Shown one piece after another: positions 12,319 through 25,204 of a stretch of 64,000 nt of DNA (position 1 is the stretch's first letter; each line of letters opens with the position of its first letter). The DNA comes from Anseranas semipalmata. Taxonomy: Eukaryota; Chordata; Aves; Anseriformes; Anseranatidae. The DNA lies in the NCBI GenBank assembly GCA_013399115.1, contig VXAA01002963.1:357288-421287 (forward strand). Direction: 5' to 3'. Position numbers and translations under genes: made by a program. The notes below the pieces were generated by a model. It ran no database searches. It had not been told where the DNA came from and saw only the letters and a list, made by a program, of their open reading frames with translations.

Positions 12319-13805
12319 AACAGTTCTTCAGTTAACAGGAACGGCTAGGCAATGTTTGAAACACATGACATTTCTTACCCAGTTGGAGTTGTTGTGAATG
12401 AGGCTTAAGATACAATGTAGAAAAGTGGAGGAGGTCACTTGATGCATAGCAGTTCTGGTGGCTCTGATTTATGGGACACTTACAACCACACACTTTTGTT
12501 CAAGTAATGCATTTTTTTGAAGTGCATACACATATACATGTAGGTATTAGACGAGAAAAAACATAAAATGTTTCAAAACCTTGCGATTCAGAAAAAAAAT
12601 CATCACACTGCTGGGAGATAATTTAATAAAACACAATTGTCAGGATTCCAGGTGAATAATAAATGCATTAGTAGTGAAAATTAATTTTGGATGTTCCATT
12701 TTTTACAGTTTATTGCTATCTCAATATTGCATGGTATGTCTTAAAGCAAGCCTTGGGCCAAAGCTATGCTCATTTCCATATTTGTATTTAATTTTCAAGA
12801 CCAAATTTTCCATTTTAATCTGTATTTGAGGATGTAGTTTTTACTTCATGGAAAAGAAAAAGTGTCTATTTCTTCATAATCACAGCTCTACCCACTGATA
12901 GAGGTAAACCAGTTTTCAGCACCAGAGAAAACATACAAATTTTACTGTTGTATACAGTACATTTGCTGGTAATGCAAAGATCAAGTCTATGCTTCCAAGG
13001 GTATATTCTTTATCAAATGTACTGTGTACAACTTTGTAACTTATGCTAAAAACTCCATGATAATTAGCTCAACCATGTTGGTTTGCTTATGTCATATCAC
13101 ATACACTTTGACTCTCACCAAACTGTTGGCCAACTAGCAACAGACGTCACCAAGGCCTAACAGGCAAGGCTTTAAGATACATCCATCTCTTTTAAAAAGC
13201 TGGAGGGACCCCTGAAACACCGACACATCCTATCTAGAGTCACATTCTCAGCTTCTGTGCTGGGCATCCTCAGTCTGCAAACAAAATGAGGAAAATGGGA
13301 TATCTCTGATACAATGGCAGAAAAGGGTAGATGTAGCTTTGTAAGTGAAACATATGTATGGTGGCATTCTTTGGTGCTGTTAAGTGCACCTTGTGTATTG
13401 TAACATCTGTGAAGCTGATAAAATAACTGTTCTTGGTAATTCATACAAGACTCTAATTTATTTCCAATTGAGTAACACAGAACAAAGAAATGCTGCTGTG
13501 AGAGCGCATGTTATGCTAGTAGTAGATTTTCAGGTGTTGTAATGTATTCAGGTTGATGTAGAAAAATTTCTGTTTTTTTCATAGTACTTCAAAGTGGTCA
13601 GATGAATTCAGAAATTATTTATCATTCTGTCCACCTAACAGTAAGAAGAAAAACTCTGATTAATCTGGATTTCATATCATCTCTAGATACATTTCAGAGC
13701 ACTAGAGATGAAATATACACAAAACTTAGTGTTGGATCCTTGTTGTTTTATTAGCTCTTTTATTATTCCTAACTCAAAGATGTCATGATTTATATTTTCT
13801 TTCTT

Positions 13806-13830
13806 TTTTCCTTTTTTTTTTTTTTCTTTT
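13806..13830. repeat. Poly-T rich tract
   Basis: A 16-base T-run inside a pyrimidine-rich stretch. It could mark the tail of a minus-strand retrocopy to its right, but I recognise no gene in the following 500 bases. Confidence 0.85.
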
Positions 13831-14296
13831 AATCTGGTGGAGCTTCACACAAAGGTTGCTCCAGTGTTGCAGCATCAGTGCTGTAATGCAATACTACTGT
13901 GAAGCTGGGGCAAGAAAGGGTAATTATCTTCTTAAAATAGAGATATGGAGTGACTTGCCCAGAATGGAATGGAAGAAAGGTAATGGCATGTTTTGCATGG
14001 AAGGTCTGCTGGATTCCCTGCAGACACACCTTTTCATAAAGGAAGGGGCCAGATATCTGCAGAGTAGGGAACCTTTCATCTTTATCTCTCCTTTCTGAGC
14101 CCATTGAGACCTCCCCATGTGAAATTTGTACCTCTGGGAGGCTGGAGGTTTTTAGAGGGAAACATGTTTGGTGCACTGTCAGGAGGAAGTTATTTACTAG
14201 GAATCGGGGAACTGGCATTAGACTCCTGGCATTGGGAAGCATTGTGGGAAGCTGGGTTCTAACAGAATTGTGCTTCTGGAAGAAAGGAGGAATCTG

Positions 14297-14329
14297 AAAA
14301 CAAACAAACAAACAAACAAACAAACAAAA
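14297..14329. repeat. (AAAC)n microsatellite
   Basis: About eight AAAC units. The repeat gives rise to a KTNKQTNKQT frame that is not a gene. Confidence 0.97.
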
Positions 14330-14947
14330 CAACCAAGAAACAGGCATTGTAGAAGAAGGAAGAAATATTTATATGTATTTTCCAACTTTTTCACACAGGT
14401 TCTTGGGGTCTGCAGCACCAGGAGATCGCCTTGCTGCATCCACAAAACTGACAGGGAGCAAATACCTTGCTCCCCAAGGGGACAGTGCTTTAGGAATGAA
14501 TTAGATCTGAGCTGTAGGATCTAAGGGACATCTTTACCTCATTTGTGGAGCAGTAGGAGCAGGAAGGTATGTTGCCCCCCAGCTAAGGTGGAAAGCAGGG
14601 AGACAAGCTAGGGGAAGCTCTGTTCCTCTCCTGTTTTAATAAAGAAGCTCCAGGATGCGGGCAGGGTGTCTCACATTCAATGTCCCGGAATGCTAAATGG
14701 CTGAAACAAACTGTTATTGGGTGCTTTTTGGCTAACAGCAAAAAATTAAGGCTCGTGGGCTAAGCTCTTCCAGGTGAATTTTCACAGGAACTGTTCAGTA
14801 ACTGCATAATGTGAAGGTTTTTTTGAAGGACTTGGTGATAGCACACCACTAGGTACCACAACAGAGCCACTACACTTGGTGCCGAAGAGACTGTCTTACT
14901 GTTAATGTTGGAGGTTTTGCATGAAAATCTGCTTTGGTTCTCTACTT

Positions 14948-15300
14948 GGTCACAAGCAATTTAACAAGATTCATATGTGCAGGGATACAGTTCTCTTCAG
15001 ACATGCAAGAAGAGCTCTCGTTCCTGGCACAACATAACAGATCAGAAACCCCAGGTCTGCTTTCTGTTTTCTGATGATGGTTTTGATTCACAGCTAAATT
15101 GTAATTACACAGGAAACCCAAATGTAAAGGTATGTAGCAGGGAGAGGTGCTTTTTCTTGTTCAAAAGCATCTCACAATTCTGTGGGTGGTCGCATAATTC
15201 CGAAAACGCCCACAAATGGCAGAGAGTTTTATCAGCCGGCTCCGCTCAGCCCCAAGCTGGCTTGCAGCACCGTGGCACACTTCACATAAACACTCCAGGG
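14948..15300 (+). repeat. Unidentified direct repeat, copy A
   Basis: This segment has a diverged second copy at 18298-18601 in the same orientation. Shared blocks in order: CACAAGCAATTTAACAAGAT TC; CTTCAGACATGCAAGAAGAG CTC; GTTCCTGGCA; CTGCTTTCTGTTT; GATGGTTTTGATTCACAGC followed by AAATTGTAATTACACAGGAA A; GTATGTAGCAGGGAGAGG; TTGCAGCACCGTGGCACACT and CACTCCAGG. Identity is roughly 70% by eye in the core, with small indels. Weaker similarity extends left to about 14895. The unit does not look coding: copy B has stops in the frame open in copy A. It could be an old LTR pair, two insertions of one unrecognised element, or a local duplication. Confidence 0.8.
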
Positions 15301-16129
15301 TGCTCCATCTTTGCTAGAAGGTAAAACTGGCACAGGAAGCAACATTTCAAAAAGGATCAAGTTGAAAAAAAAAAAATTAAACAGAACAAATAGCATGTAA
15401 ATCAGGACTATACTGCTTGCAGGAGGCATGGGTTTTAATCCTTACTTCCTTAATGAAGTACAAAATACAAAAGCAGAGAGTCATGAAAGATGGAAGATGA
15501 TGGTTTAGGATTTTTGTAATTGTGTGTAAGAGTCTGGGAAGGAATAGTCTAAAGTTCTCTACAAGCCACTTTTACAATGTGAGTCACTCTGCTTGGCAAG
15601 ATCCACCGGGTCCCTGTTACCCATTTTGTGGGCCACACAGTTTATTCCTATCTCTTTAAGTTGAAAATTCACATTGAAAATGAAATGTTGTTTATCTAAA
15701 ACTTTGATTATCCAAAGGCTTATATGTTGTCTCCTGAGCGGTTTAGATAATCAAATTGCAGCAGTGCATGGAGAAAATGAACTGTGGCTGCAAATAACAA
15801 TGAAAAAGTGGTACCTTCTTCCCCAATAATATAATCCTGTCGTGCATCTGAGCCCAATCTGCTTGCTTTACTGACAGAAATATGGTTTTGGTCTGGAAAG
15901 CAAAGCAAAGACTCCAAAGCTGCAGCATACTAGCTGAATTCTAACTCCAGGGTTGCCAGTTGGGCTTCCAATTAAGTTGTGATTACAGGATGTTTAGTAT
16001 CTAACAGAGAGCTGCTGTGTTAGGGTTTTGTTTTCCCCCAGTCACTGTCACTAGTATGTCTGTGCTTTCACCGCTTCTGATCAGGAACGGATTAAGGCTT
16101 AAAAGGGTGCCCAGATTTACCAAAATTAC

Positions 16130-16440
16130 TGCGTGCTCTGAAACGCTCCCGTGCCGCCTCTCCCCACCCAGCCTGCCCCATGGGTCCCTTCCTCCTCCCT
16201 CTCCCCGCAGCATGCTGTCAGTCTTCCCCTGCTCCTGTGCCCTTGATGTCTCAGCCAAGGGAGGCAGGGAGCCCCCAGGGGGGCTGGCTCCCGCTGCCAC
16301 CCACCCCCCCGGCTGCTGCTGACCACAGGTTTGGGGCCCCAGGGGGGGCAGCTTAACCCCCTCTGCTGGGGCTTGGGTGCACGAGACCTGCTTTTCTGAT
16401 GCCCCTTGCAGCAGGGGCAGCGCCAGCAGTAATACTGGGG
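16130..16440. other. GC-rich block, no gene recognised
   Basis: C-rich on the plus strand (CCCACCCAGCCTGCCCCATG; later a CCCACCCCCCCGG run and GGGGCCCCAGGGGGGG). Overlapping open frames of 99-137 codons are a product of the composition and carry no recognisable domain. About nine CpGs are visible in 310 bases. The block lies between the two copies of the unidentified repeat at 15 and 18 kb. Confidence 0.6.
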
Positions 16441-16844
16441 GTGGTAAACCCCACTGATTCTTTCTGGAAGATGCGGAAGGAACATATCGTATCCCTGTAA
16501 AATGTCAGGACTGCAAAATAATTTATAGCTGTGCTTCACACAAAGACAAAACTGAGCAATGATTAAAAATCAAGCCTGTGTTTTTATTTCATTGTGGTAT
16601 CATAATAGCAGCAGTACAAACTACAGGTGAGAACACACTGAAAATCTTTATTATCAAGCGCTTATAATCATTAAAAAATAAAGTGCTCAAGGGCATGAAA
16701 ATTGTCAGACCAAAATGATTTTTTTTTTTTTGCCATTTGAAAGTCTAGCAACATTGTAGCTGGCCATTTATTACACTGATGTGCTGGGAGCCTGCTGCTC
16801 CTGGGTCAAAATTATTTCAGCACTGCTGGCTTTTATGCGTAGTC

Positions 16845-16859
16845 TTTTTTTTTTTTTTT
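16845..16859. repeat. Poly-T run
   Basis: A homopolymer of 15 T followed by CCCC. No linked element is recognised. Confidence 0.92.
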
Positions 16860-17189
16860 CCCCTTATTCTTTCTATACGTAGGGCATAGAGAGGCTGTCT
16901 GAAGATGTGGATGTGAGATTGCACAGATGCTGCCTGAAGTCCTTGGCGGGTTCATGCTGCAGTCAGGTCCCCCGGCATTCGTGGTTCGGGGCACCATGGA
17001 GGGTTGAACCACGCAGCCCCAGAGTGTTGCCCCTACAGTTGGGTTCCCTCACTGATTTTAAATAATCTGGTGGCTATTACTTGAGGCTAAGGAATATCAC
17101 AGTTACACGGCAGCTATAGAAATCCATCACATTCTTTCTCAGTGTCAGCCCACCAACAGTAACCAACATACGTGTGCCTGTGTGCAGGA

Positions 17190-17236
17190 TCTGCATGCAC
17201 ACACTCACACGCACATATACACACACACAGAGACAG
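17190..17236. repeat. Imperfect (CA)n tract
   Basis: GCATGCACACACTCACACGC then ACATATACACACACACAGAG: an interrupted CA microsatellite. Confidence 0.85.
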
Positions 17237-18297
17237 GGTCTGATGCAGTCTCCAACAAAGTCAGTGGCCATTTCTCTTTAGATGTCAGTAAAATCTCATC
17301 CAAGCTAACAATTTGATTGATATCAACGCCTTAAACTCCAATCAGCTTGAAAAATCAGAACTTCTGTGCTATCATCATAAATAACGACTCTGAAAAACTG
17401 TTACCTGACATCTTAAAGTACAACTGGAGTATGAATTATGAAGACCTCCAGGGAGTAAATAGCAAGTGGTTTGTGAACAAAAGGAGGCAAAACCATGATA
17501 GGCAAATGTCAAGATTTTAAATCAAGTTGATTATTTAATGATCTGTTAGTCAGATGCTGTTTGATTGATCTTCAGATTTACATATATATTCTTTCTTGTG
17601 TTAGGTCTTTTTAATATTAGACATCTTTTCTATCTGAAATAGCCTAGGTATTGTTGAACCAGTTTAGAAAAAGTGATATGGGGTAAGAAATCTCCTGAGT
17701 ATTCTCTACTGCTCTCGATATGATTCTCTGTCTTTTGAAGCAGATCAGAATCCTAGACTGATATTAAGTCTGGATGAAAACTATGGTTTTAGTGTGGCCT
17801 TAACTAAGGAGTGGCTGAGCATTTTCTGCAGTAGGGGAAGGAGCAGTGCTGTATCTGTCGTGCTGCCATATAACCCACTGCTTAGCAGATATGTTTGCTC
17901 CCAAACACTGATCTGCACGTTTTTGATAATTTTACTGCATATGCAATGTCAATGCTGCTAGGTAGCCCTAATGCTGACCTACTACTGTATCTCACACAGT
18001 GAGCTGAACTGGGATGTTACTCTTGGCTTCAGGCTGTGGCACATGTTTTGGGATATAGAAGCTCAAAGACAGGTCAGGCAGCCAAAATACAGTCTGAAAC
18101 AAACAAAGGTAGCAGACCACAGTTGGTTTGCTGGCATTTTATTTATTTTGTTAATCAATGCTGATAGTAAAATCCTTTCCAAGAAGCCATTCAAGTTTGA
18201 TATTATTTCTTTTTGAAGCTGTGGTTCATTAAAGACTATTTTGTTATTAGCATTAAGGTTGCCTGCATATAAAGGCTGAGGCTCCAGGCTCCAGATC

Positions 18298-18601
18298 AGG
18301 CACAAGCAGTTTAATAAGATTCAGATGGTATACAAGCTATCACAGAGGTATAAAATTCTTCAGACTTGCAATAACAGCTCCTGTTCCTGGCAGACCATAA
18401 TATCAGCAAACTCTGGTTCCGCTTTCTGTTTACCATAGATGGTTCTGATTCACAGCGAAATTGAAATTACACAGGAAATCAAAATATTCAAACTTAAAAG
18501 TATGTGACAGAGAGGCTCTTTTACCCTTCTAAGACTATTTTATAATTCTGGGGAATGAGGGCATTTTGCAGCAGTGTTTAGCACACTAAAAATTCCACAG
18601 G
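18298..18601 (+). repeat. Unidentified direct repeat, copy B
   Basis: The second copy of the repeat at 14948-15300. It carries CACAAGCAGTTTAATAAGAT TC, CTTCAGACTTGCAATAACAG CTCC, GTTCCTGGCA, CCGCTTTCTGTTT, GATGGTTCTGATTCACAGCG AAATTG, AATTACACAGGAAAT, GTATGTGACAGAGAGG, TTGCAGCAGTGTTTAGCACA CT and TTCCACAGG. A TATA-like string, GCATATAAAGG, lies just upstream at 18266-18276. Weaker similarity to copy A reaches left to about 18225. The spacing between copies is about 3.35 kb. Confidence 0.8.
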
Positions 18602-21600
18602 AAGAAAAATATGATAGGAAAAAAGGCAACATAAAAATCCACTGATCCTCACTCCAAAAATTGCAGCATGCTTAGCCTGAAGAAACATGGTTGTACAGAC
18701 ATACATTTCCTATTGTTTAAAACATTACTCCTGTTGTTTAACATGAAAAAACATGATGCAGGAAGAGAAGAGAAGCATTGGGCAGATCATCTGCAAATGT
18801 ATCTCGTTCATCAATAACTTCTTGTTTAAGCTCTGATTGATTTTTTTTGCATAAAAATGAGGTTAAATCCCTAAGTAGTTGCTAATCCCCTACTTACGGT
18901 TGTAAAATTCTGGTGAACAGTATTCATGTGAGTGAGGAGAGTGAGTCTTTGTGTATGTGTTTGCACGTATGCATGTATATGATACACCTATATCTATTTT
19001 AATTACAGAATGAAGATTTTTTTTTTAAAATATCTTTTCTCAGAAATACTCATATCTTTCTATTTTATTATTTGCAGATGATCTGATACTTCTGGCTTGA
19101 AGATCTGTCATGCTGACAATGAAATTACAGCCTGGAAATGAGCCAACTTCACCATCTACTTATCTCCTATTTATTTTGCTAGTGTTATTGGCAAATTGCA
19201 TCAACATACCATTCCTTTCATTCTGAGGGAAATGGAAAACTTAAAAAGATGTTCAATATTTTTTGTGTGAAATGTAGATACCAGTGAGGGTGATAAAAGC
19301 TTCAGCAATGAGGAGAAAAGAATGAAAGCTGGCAGAAATTATGTGTTCTTTCATGCTCTTTCAACTATATTTTTGGACCAGTGTGATTACAAGGGAATTA
19401 TATGCTGATGAATATATATATACACATGTGCTGGAACATCCAGACAGGCCACCCTTTAACAAAGCACGCTGTCCCTGGACGTGGTAGAAGACCCATGTGC
19501 TCATTTTGGAGATGTTCTCAAACTCACTAATTAATTCTACAACTCATATTCAGTAATTACCATTATCATCTTTTTTTTTTTTTTTTAATAATGAGTTTAA
19601 ATTCCACAGAAACTTGGCTTCTTTTCCTCCCTCTGTCTCCACACAGAAAAGCTGTTGAATAAGCACAATCTATCTCTTATCTACCAGGAACTCAGCCTTG
19701 TTCACAGTATAAGCAGCTAAGCTGAAAGATTTAATTCATCTTGTTGATTAAAATTCAAATAATTATAAAGTCAGAGATGTTAACTTTTCTGTTATTACAA
19801 TACAGCTGGCAAACAGAGACTGTTGCACCAACTGGGAGACTTAAAGCCCCATCTTTGGTGGCCAGGTAATTTTATTTAACAGTTCAGCAGGAATTTAAAT
19901 CAATACTTCTGAGAAATCTGCTTTATGAAGTTACTATTATGAGCAATTGATTTAAATGTGCATTTCACAATCTCATGATATTTCACATGACACATATGTA
20001 GGGATTATTTCCAGTGCCTGTGGGTGTGTTTCTTGCTGTCTGTAGGTACTAGATAGAGTTCAATGTTGTGAGGAATAACCCATGACCCCTGTAAGTTTTG
20101 ATTCTGCAATGTTAATGGGCATTTGCACTTAACTATACAAGGTGGGTAGGACTGCTTGAAATGCTTGTGCTCAGGGGACAAGGTAGAGCTGGGTTTATAA
20201 TCTTTGCTAAAACATTTTTGTTTCTCTTTTTTTTTTTTTTTCTAACTTTTTGCTATCTGAAATCCTTCCTTGAGACATTTATGTTCACTAGCTGTGTTTG
20301 CCTTCTCAGCTCAAAACTTCGGATGCTCCCAAGTATAACCACCAAAAAAGTCAAGTGTATAGTTAGCTACGAGGCTTTGGCATGCCACACTAGAAGGTGA
20401 AATATTTTCACCAAGGCGTTTACTCTATGGCAAGCTGGTGTTACTGGTCAGATTTGTTGTGAATGGATACAGATTTACCCATCATAAAATGAATGTGTGT
20501 CCTTTGGGAAATTTCCCTGAACTTCAGCAACTCTGGTGCTCATTACTGCTTAATTACACTGCACTTTTTCCTCATTTATGTGCCAGAAAATGGGCTCAGG
20601 TCCTGTGAAACTTGAAGAATGGTAGCAATGAGTGAGACAAAGGGAAGATATTCATAGCACAGCCAGCCTGGCCCCATAACTTTCAAGTTACTTAAAAAGA
20701 AAGAAATTAAAAATCTGCCTGGCCACTGCATGTCACCATTACGCCACACATTGGTGGGAGCAGTCATTTGGATGGTGGGGGTAAGGAAGCTGTTTGGACA
20801 AAGGAGTGTGGGTTTTCTGGCAATCTGACTCTATTTTCTGTGATCAGAGACACTAGTAATGCTTCTGGGGCAAAGGGATATTCTATGAATCCAGCCATGG
20901 CAGATGTGAAAAGCTGCAGTGTTATTTGGGAGCTGAAGGTACCTATTCTCCATGAAAAGGGTAACTCTTAGCAATGTGTGGAGGGACGGTAAGAGGAGAC
21001 TTTGTGGGTAATTAAATAGGAATTCCTAGTGCCATCTTCGTGCCCCTGCTAAATGAATAGCTCTCTTCAGCCTTTTATATTAAGTGATTAGAAAGAGTTA
21101 AATGAGCATGATTGCCATGGAAATTTCTTAGGCATTAATGTTTTCTACTTCTTCTGTATTGAATGCCCTTGTGATAGAAGAGAAAGAACAAACATCAAAA
21201 GTACCTTTTAACTTCACAATTCTTTCTAAATTTCTTTAAACTTATAGGCTATACTGCTGGCTTTCAAACTTCAAAGCATGCAGGAAGATCAGGGTCACAC
21301 AGAAAATTATTTCTTACAGTTTGATAAAATATGCATGTGAATTGTATGACCTGCCAGAGAAATTATTTATGTGTTAATGTAATGTTCTAACATTAATTAC
21401 ACACTTTAATTTCTTCCTTAGTAGCTTCTTTACCAGTAAGTACAGTACCAGTTCTAAATTGGGTTTGAAACGTATGTTGTTTCACCAAAGCTTACATTAT
21501 TTCCATTCTGAATTGCTTTTTCGCTTCCACAAGAAAACAATCCTTTCTTTTTTAGTATCCGGGAAAAAGGAAGCAACTGAGATATTTTGCCTTTAACTGA

Positions 21601-21941
21601 AAGGAATCTTGATAGATCTTTTCCAGATGCACTCTTCCACAGCATACTGATACTATTCCATGGGCATACTGATAATTTATTAATAATTCCAAAAATGTCT
21701 ATTGCATGTTTTTTGTGAATGAACCACATAGCTTTTATTTATGGCCACCATTGTAAAGTACTTAATCCCAGAGGATTCATCCTTTTGTATTTGATTCCTT
21801 AGGGGATTTCCTAGTTTACTTTCTATGGTATACATGGGATTAAAATCATTTACGTGCTAACACAAGGACATATGCTGAGTCTTATCTTCTGACTTACTGT
21901 TCATTCAAAGATCTTAATACATACAGAAAAGTTCTATGTCA

Positions 21942-21997
21942 TTTATTTTATTTTATTTTATTTTATTTTATTTTATTTTATTTTATTTTATTTTATT
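21942..21997. repeat. (TTTTA)n microsatellite
   Basis: About eleven uninterrupted TTTTA units. This is a simple tandem repeat, with no LINE or SINE recognisable on either side, so it does not appear to be the tail of a nearby element. Confidence 0.98.
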
Positions 21998-24900
21998 GTG
22001 AAAATACTGTTGAGGGTTATATTTTTATCCAGAATTCTTTATTTTTTTGACAATGTCAGATGGATCACTGCTATGCTTCTTATACAGCCACATAATAACC
22101 TAGATCATGAACAGCTAATACATTTTCTCTAGCTAACACACCACCTTTCTTATACTTTTGACTGGCTTCAATGCTATCTCATGGAAGAGGTTTTCCAACT
22201 GAATTCCACGTTCACCCAGTCTTCACCCAATCATACTTTGACTTGGTGACATCATGATTCCCTATGAGACTTTTTGTAAAGAACGTGAAGAAATTGAAAC
22301 CCAAACTGACTTCACAAACCTCCTAATAAACACATGGAACTCACACATAATTAATTTTTGGACTGTACTGGATTTCACTCAGTACCCTCTACATTCAAAA
22401 TTATTTGGTATCTATTGCTAGACTTTTGCATCTCTGTAGTTGCTAGGCTTAAGATGTGGATAGGGACCTGATAGTCATCACAAAGTACAAGTCACCACCT
22501 ATGTAAGAAAAGAGGCTTTGTCCTGTATAACATCTCTTTTAGAAAATGAATTGAGAAAATGCAATGTGTTTGTCTAAATAGTGCAAAATACCAGTGCCAG
22601 AAGTTCAGCTGGTACAAAGTGCATTGGGATTGTTACAAGTCATGGAGGAGTCATAAGTAAAGATGAACAAGACATTTCACTGAAGCATAAAGGGATCAAA
22701 TGTGAAACTTTTTTGAGGTTAGAAATGGTGTTTAATTTTACATTCTTGCACACGTTGGCATTTCTTGGAGTCTGTGGGAGCAAAAGTGGAATTACTAAAA
22801 TACCACAGGTATTTTTTGGGTACTGCTGCTCTAAAGGATGTCAAGAAATACTGGAAACCATACAAAGACATTTTTTTCTTGACATTTCCTACCATTAGCA
22901 TTCTTGAATGCTTTAGATCAATTTCCAGAAGCTTTCGGAGGATATCCAGGTTTTGTAGTTCTTCACAAAATGTACTGAACTGCCAAACTTTTCTGCAATT
23001 TATCAAATTTTTTAATTAAAAAATTGCTCAGCCTGGAAAGACCTAACTCTATCACAGGAGTCTGCAACACACAAACAACTCATCTCCCTTCCTCTCCCTC
23101 CTCTATGTTTGCTGACTCCACCATGATCTCCTCCCCGCTGCCCTGGTGCCGCCCCAGAACTGTGTGTTGATGTGATCATAACCCTGTATGTTCACAACTC
23201 TCCGGCCAAGTGGTCACCTGCCTCTGCCTTGCGACACTCCAACTGCTCTCAAAGGTGCACTTGATAGATTGGCTCACACTGACATCATATTTGTGGTACA
23301 AATTTCCCATAAGGGGAATGAATTCTGCTTTTCTCACAGGTCAGTGTGCTCCCTTTGCCCTTCTGGCTTTGCCAGGAGTAGTTAAGCTGGAAGAGGACTG
23401 CCGAGCATGGCCTGGTGCTGAGTTGGGCATAGTGGAAGACACGAGGAACAGCAACCCATGAGAGATATACTGCATCCACAGAGTCCATGAGCATGACCCA
23501 AACCCAAGCTTAAGAAGTTTCATCCCTTTTCAAGTTCCTCCACGAATCGCGTTTCCTGGTTCATGTCCCAGAACTGCCTTCAGCAAGCACTTGCCTGCAC
23601 ATAGTATGGACGACTGGCACACCAGAGCAGCCTCAAGCCTTCTCCTTGTTAACTCACAATTCATCTAGCATCTAGTCAGGCCCTCAGCTTTTAGGGCTGT
23701 CTCAAGGCTTCAGGTTCATCATTTTTTTTTTTTTTAAGATGGTGCTGATGCCCACACAGGCATGCCATAAACTTATAAACTTGCTCTAACTTTTCAAGTA
23801 TACTATGGTTACATCTGCACCACCCAGCCCACATCGTGGTAAACCCATCCACATGGCCAGATGTATGTTAACAGCAAATTTGTACCTAGATTGCCTGAGC
23901 AGTGCTGTCTTTCCTGTGTATGTACTCTGTTTTTCACTGAGAATCAAAACTGCTATTCTGCTCCACCAGCTTTCCTGATCAAATCAGTCCATTTATTAAG
24001 AGGACCTTCTGGCTGTATTTACATACAACACATTTCCTTCCTATTCCTCATTATACATATGTAATTATTTTTACATTGCATTCCCAGAGGTGAGTGACAG
24101 CATACAGATACCAAAGATGTTATACTGCCTCCAGCAAATGCTCTGAGAAGAGTATGGTATTAGTAAGGACTCTGTTTCCTTGGTTACATTTAGCAAATTT
24201 GCATGCCAGCATGGTGCTATTCATCATCAGAGACATCGTAGGCCTGTCCATGGAGAGAGGGTTTTGGAAGTGAATAACCTTTGCATTCTTAGCTTCTGCT
24301 TTGAATATATGGATGAGGAAAAAATAGTTGTCAACACATGCATAGTGGGAGATAGGCAGGCTGAGAAGCTGAGTCCTGGGAACCTTTGGAAATGGAGTCA
24401 GGTCCTTTATAAGACTGTGTAAAGGAGCTGTGGCAGTGGTTGCAGGAGCAACTCATAAATTTGGCTCTAGTGCCAGCTTACTAATGCCCACAAGATAATT
24501 AGATGATCCTGCTCAGGGTTTATGTCCTGGCCATACTCTCTGATTTTGTACTGTGATGGGGAGCGACAGGACTTTGCTGTTGAATGTTTATCTAATATTC
24601 CCTGGAACATGAGTTTTTAGTTCAAGGTGTGCAAAAGCAATGGATCAAGAGCAAGTTAACTTGGCACAGAGGCAGAGCTAGTGAAGACAGACCTGCAGAG
24701 CCTATCCTGGAAACTAAAGTTTCCCCTAACTGGCACAAACTCTCAGACAGACTGTAGTAAAATCATCTCCTCCCTTCTTGAAGGGGATGTGTGTCTTGGC
24801 TGGAAGGGATCAGCCTTGTCCTAGCAGGCACAGCTCCTCCATGTCCCCCAGATGCAATGGCTAGATGGTGTCTCATACTTCAATAACCACTGTAAATGGG

Positions 24901-25024
24901 ATTCTCACCCAAATGAGCTGTCTGTGCCACTGTATACAAATTTGGCTATGGGTGCAGTCCTAGCTGATGAGTTCAGTGAATAATCCAAAACCAAGGTAAT
25001 CCATTCATTTAATTTCCATTTTCT

Positions 25025-25078
25025 GTTTTTTTTTTTTGTTGTTTGTTTGTTTGTTTGTTTGGTTTTGTTTTTGTTTTT
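25025..25078. repeat. Poly-T and (GTTT)n tract
   Basis: A 13-base T-run leads into five to six GTTT units and a degenerate GTTTTT end. It lies about 130 bases left of the MIR-like SINE at 25.2 kb but is not part of it. Confidence 0.95.
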
Positions 25079-25204
25079 AATTAAAGAGAAGTTTGTCACA
25101 TTCATTTGGTGATTAACAATGGGTCTGCCACTCATTAAATGGAAGCTGTGTTAGTTTTTGAACTGGCCCAGGACACACAGGGTACTCAAGTGTCTCAGAA
25201 ATGG

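Larger units (their letters stand above)
10906..14947. other. Non-coding DNA with small tandem repeats
   Basis: Contains the 12-bp and 40-bp tandem duplications, a poly-T tract and an (AAAC)n array. A 172-codon minus-strand frame at 13829-14347 runs through the AAAC array (LFVCLFVCFQ) and shows no domain. Confidence 0.55.
15301..18297. other. Segment between the two direct repeat copies
   Basis: Holds the GC-rich block, a poly-T run and a CA tract. If the flanking repeats were LTRs this would be the internal region of a provirus, yet I see no gag, protease, RT or env motif in any frame. A small inverted repeat, TTTATCTAAAACTTTGATTA against TTTAGATAATCAAA, lies near 15690-15755. Confidence 0.5.
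18602..25204. other. Non-coding DNA, possible regulatory stretches
   Basis: Apart from the TTTTA array and homopolymers I see no repeat or gene. The part at 19690-19990 is dense in AT-rich homeodomain-type words (AATTATAAAG, ATTTAAATCAA, CAATTGATTTAAA), which could mean a regulatory element or simply AT-rich DNA. Confidence 0.5.

Noticed and set aside
13806..14120. Poly-T tract as the tail of a minus-strand processed pseudogene.
   Set aside because: The sequence to its right resembles no gene I know and I see no target duplication.
13829..14347. A 172-codon minus-strand frame.
   Set aside because: It runs through the AAAC array (LFVCLFVCFQ) and has no motif, so it is most simply a chance opening.
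14876..14890. TTGGTGCCGAAGA as a retroviral primer-binding site left of repeat copy A.
   Set aside because: Only the first few bases resemble a tRNA 3' end complement. It lies upstream rather than downstream of the repeat, and no retroviral protein motif was found between the copies.
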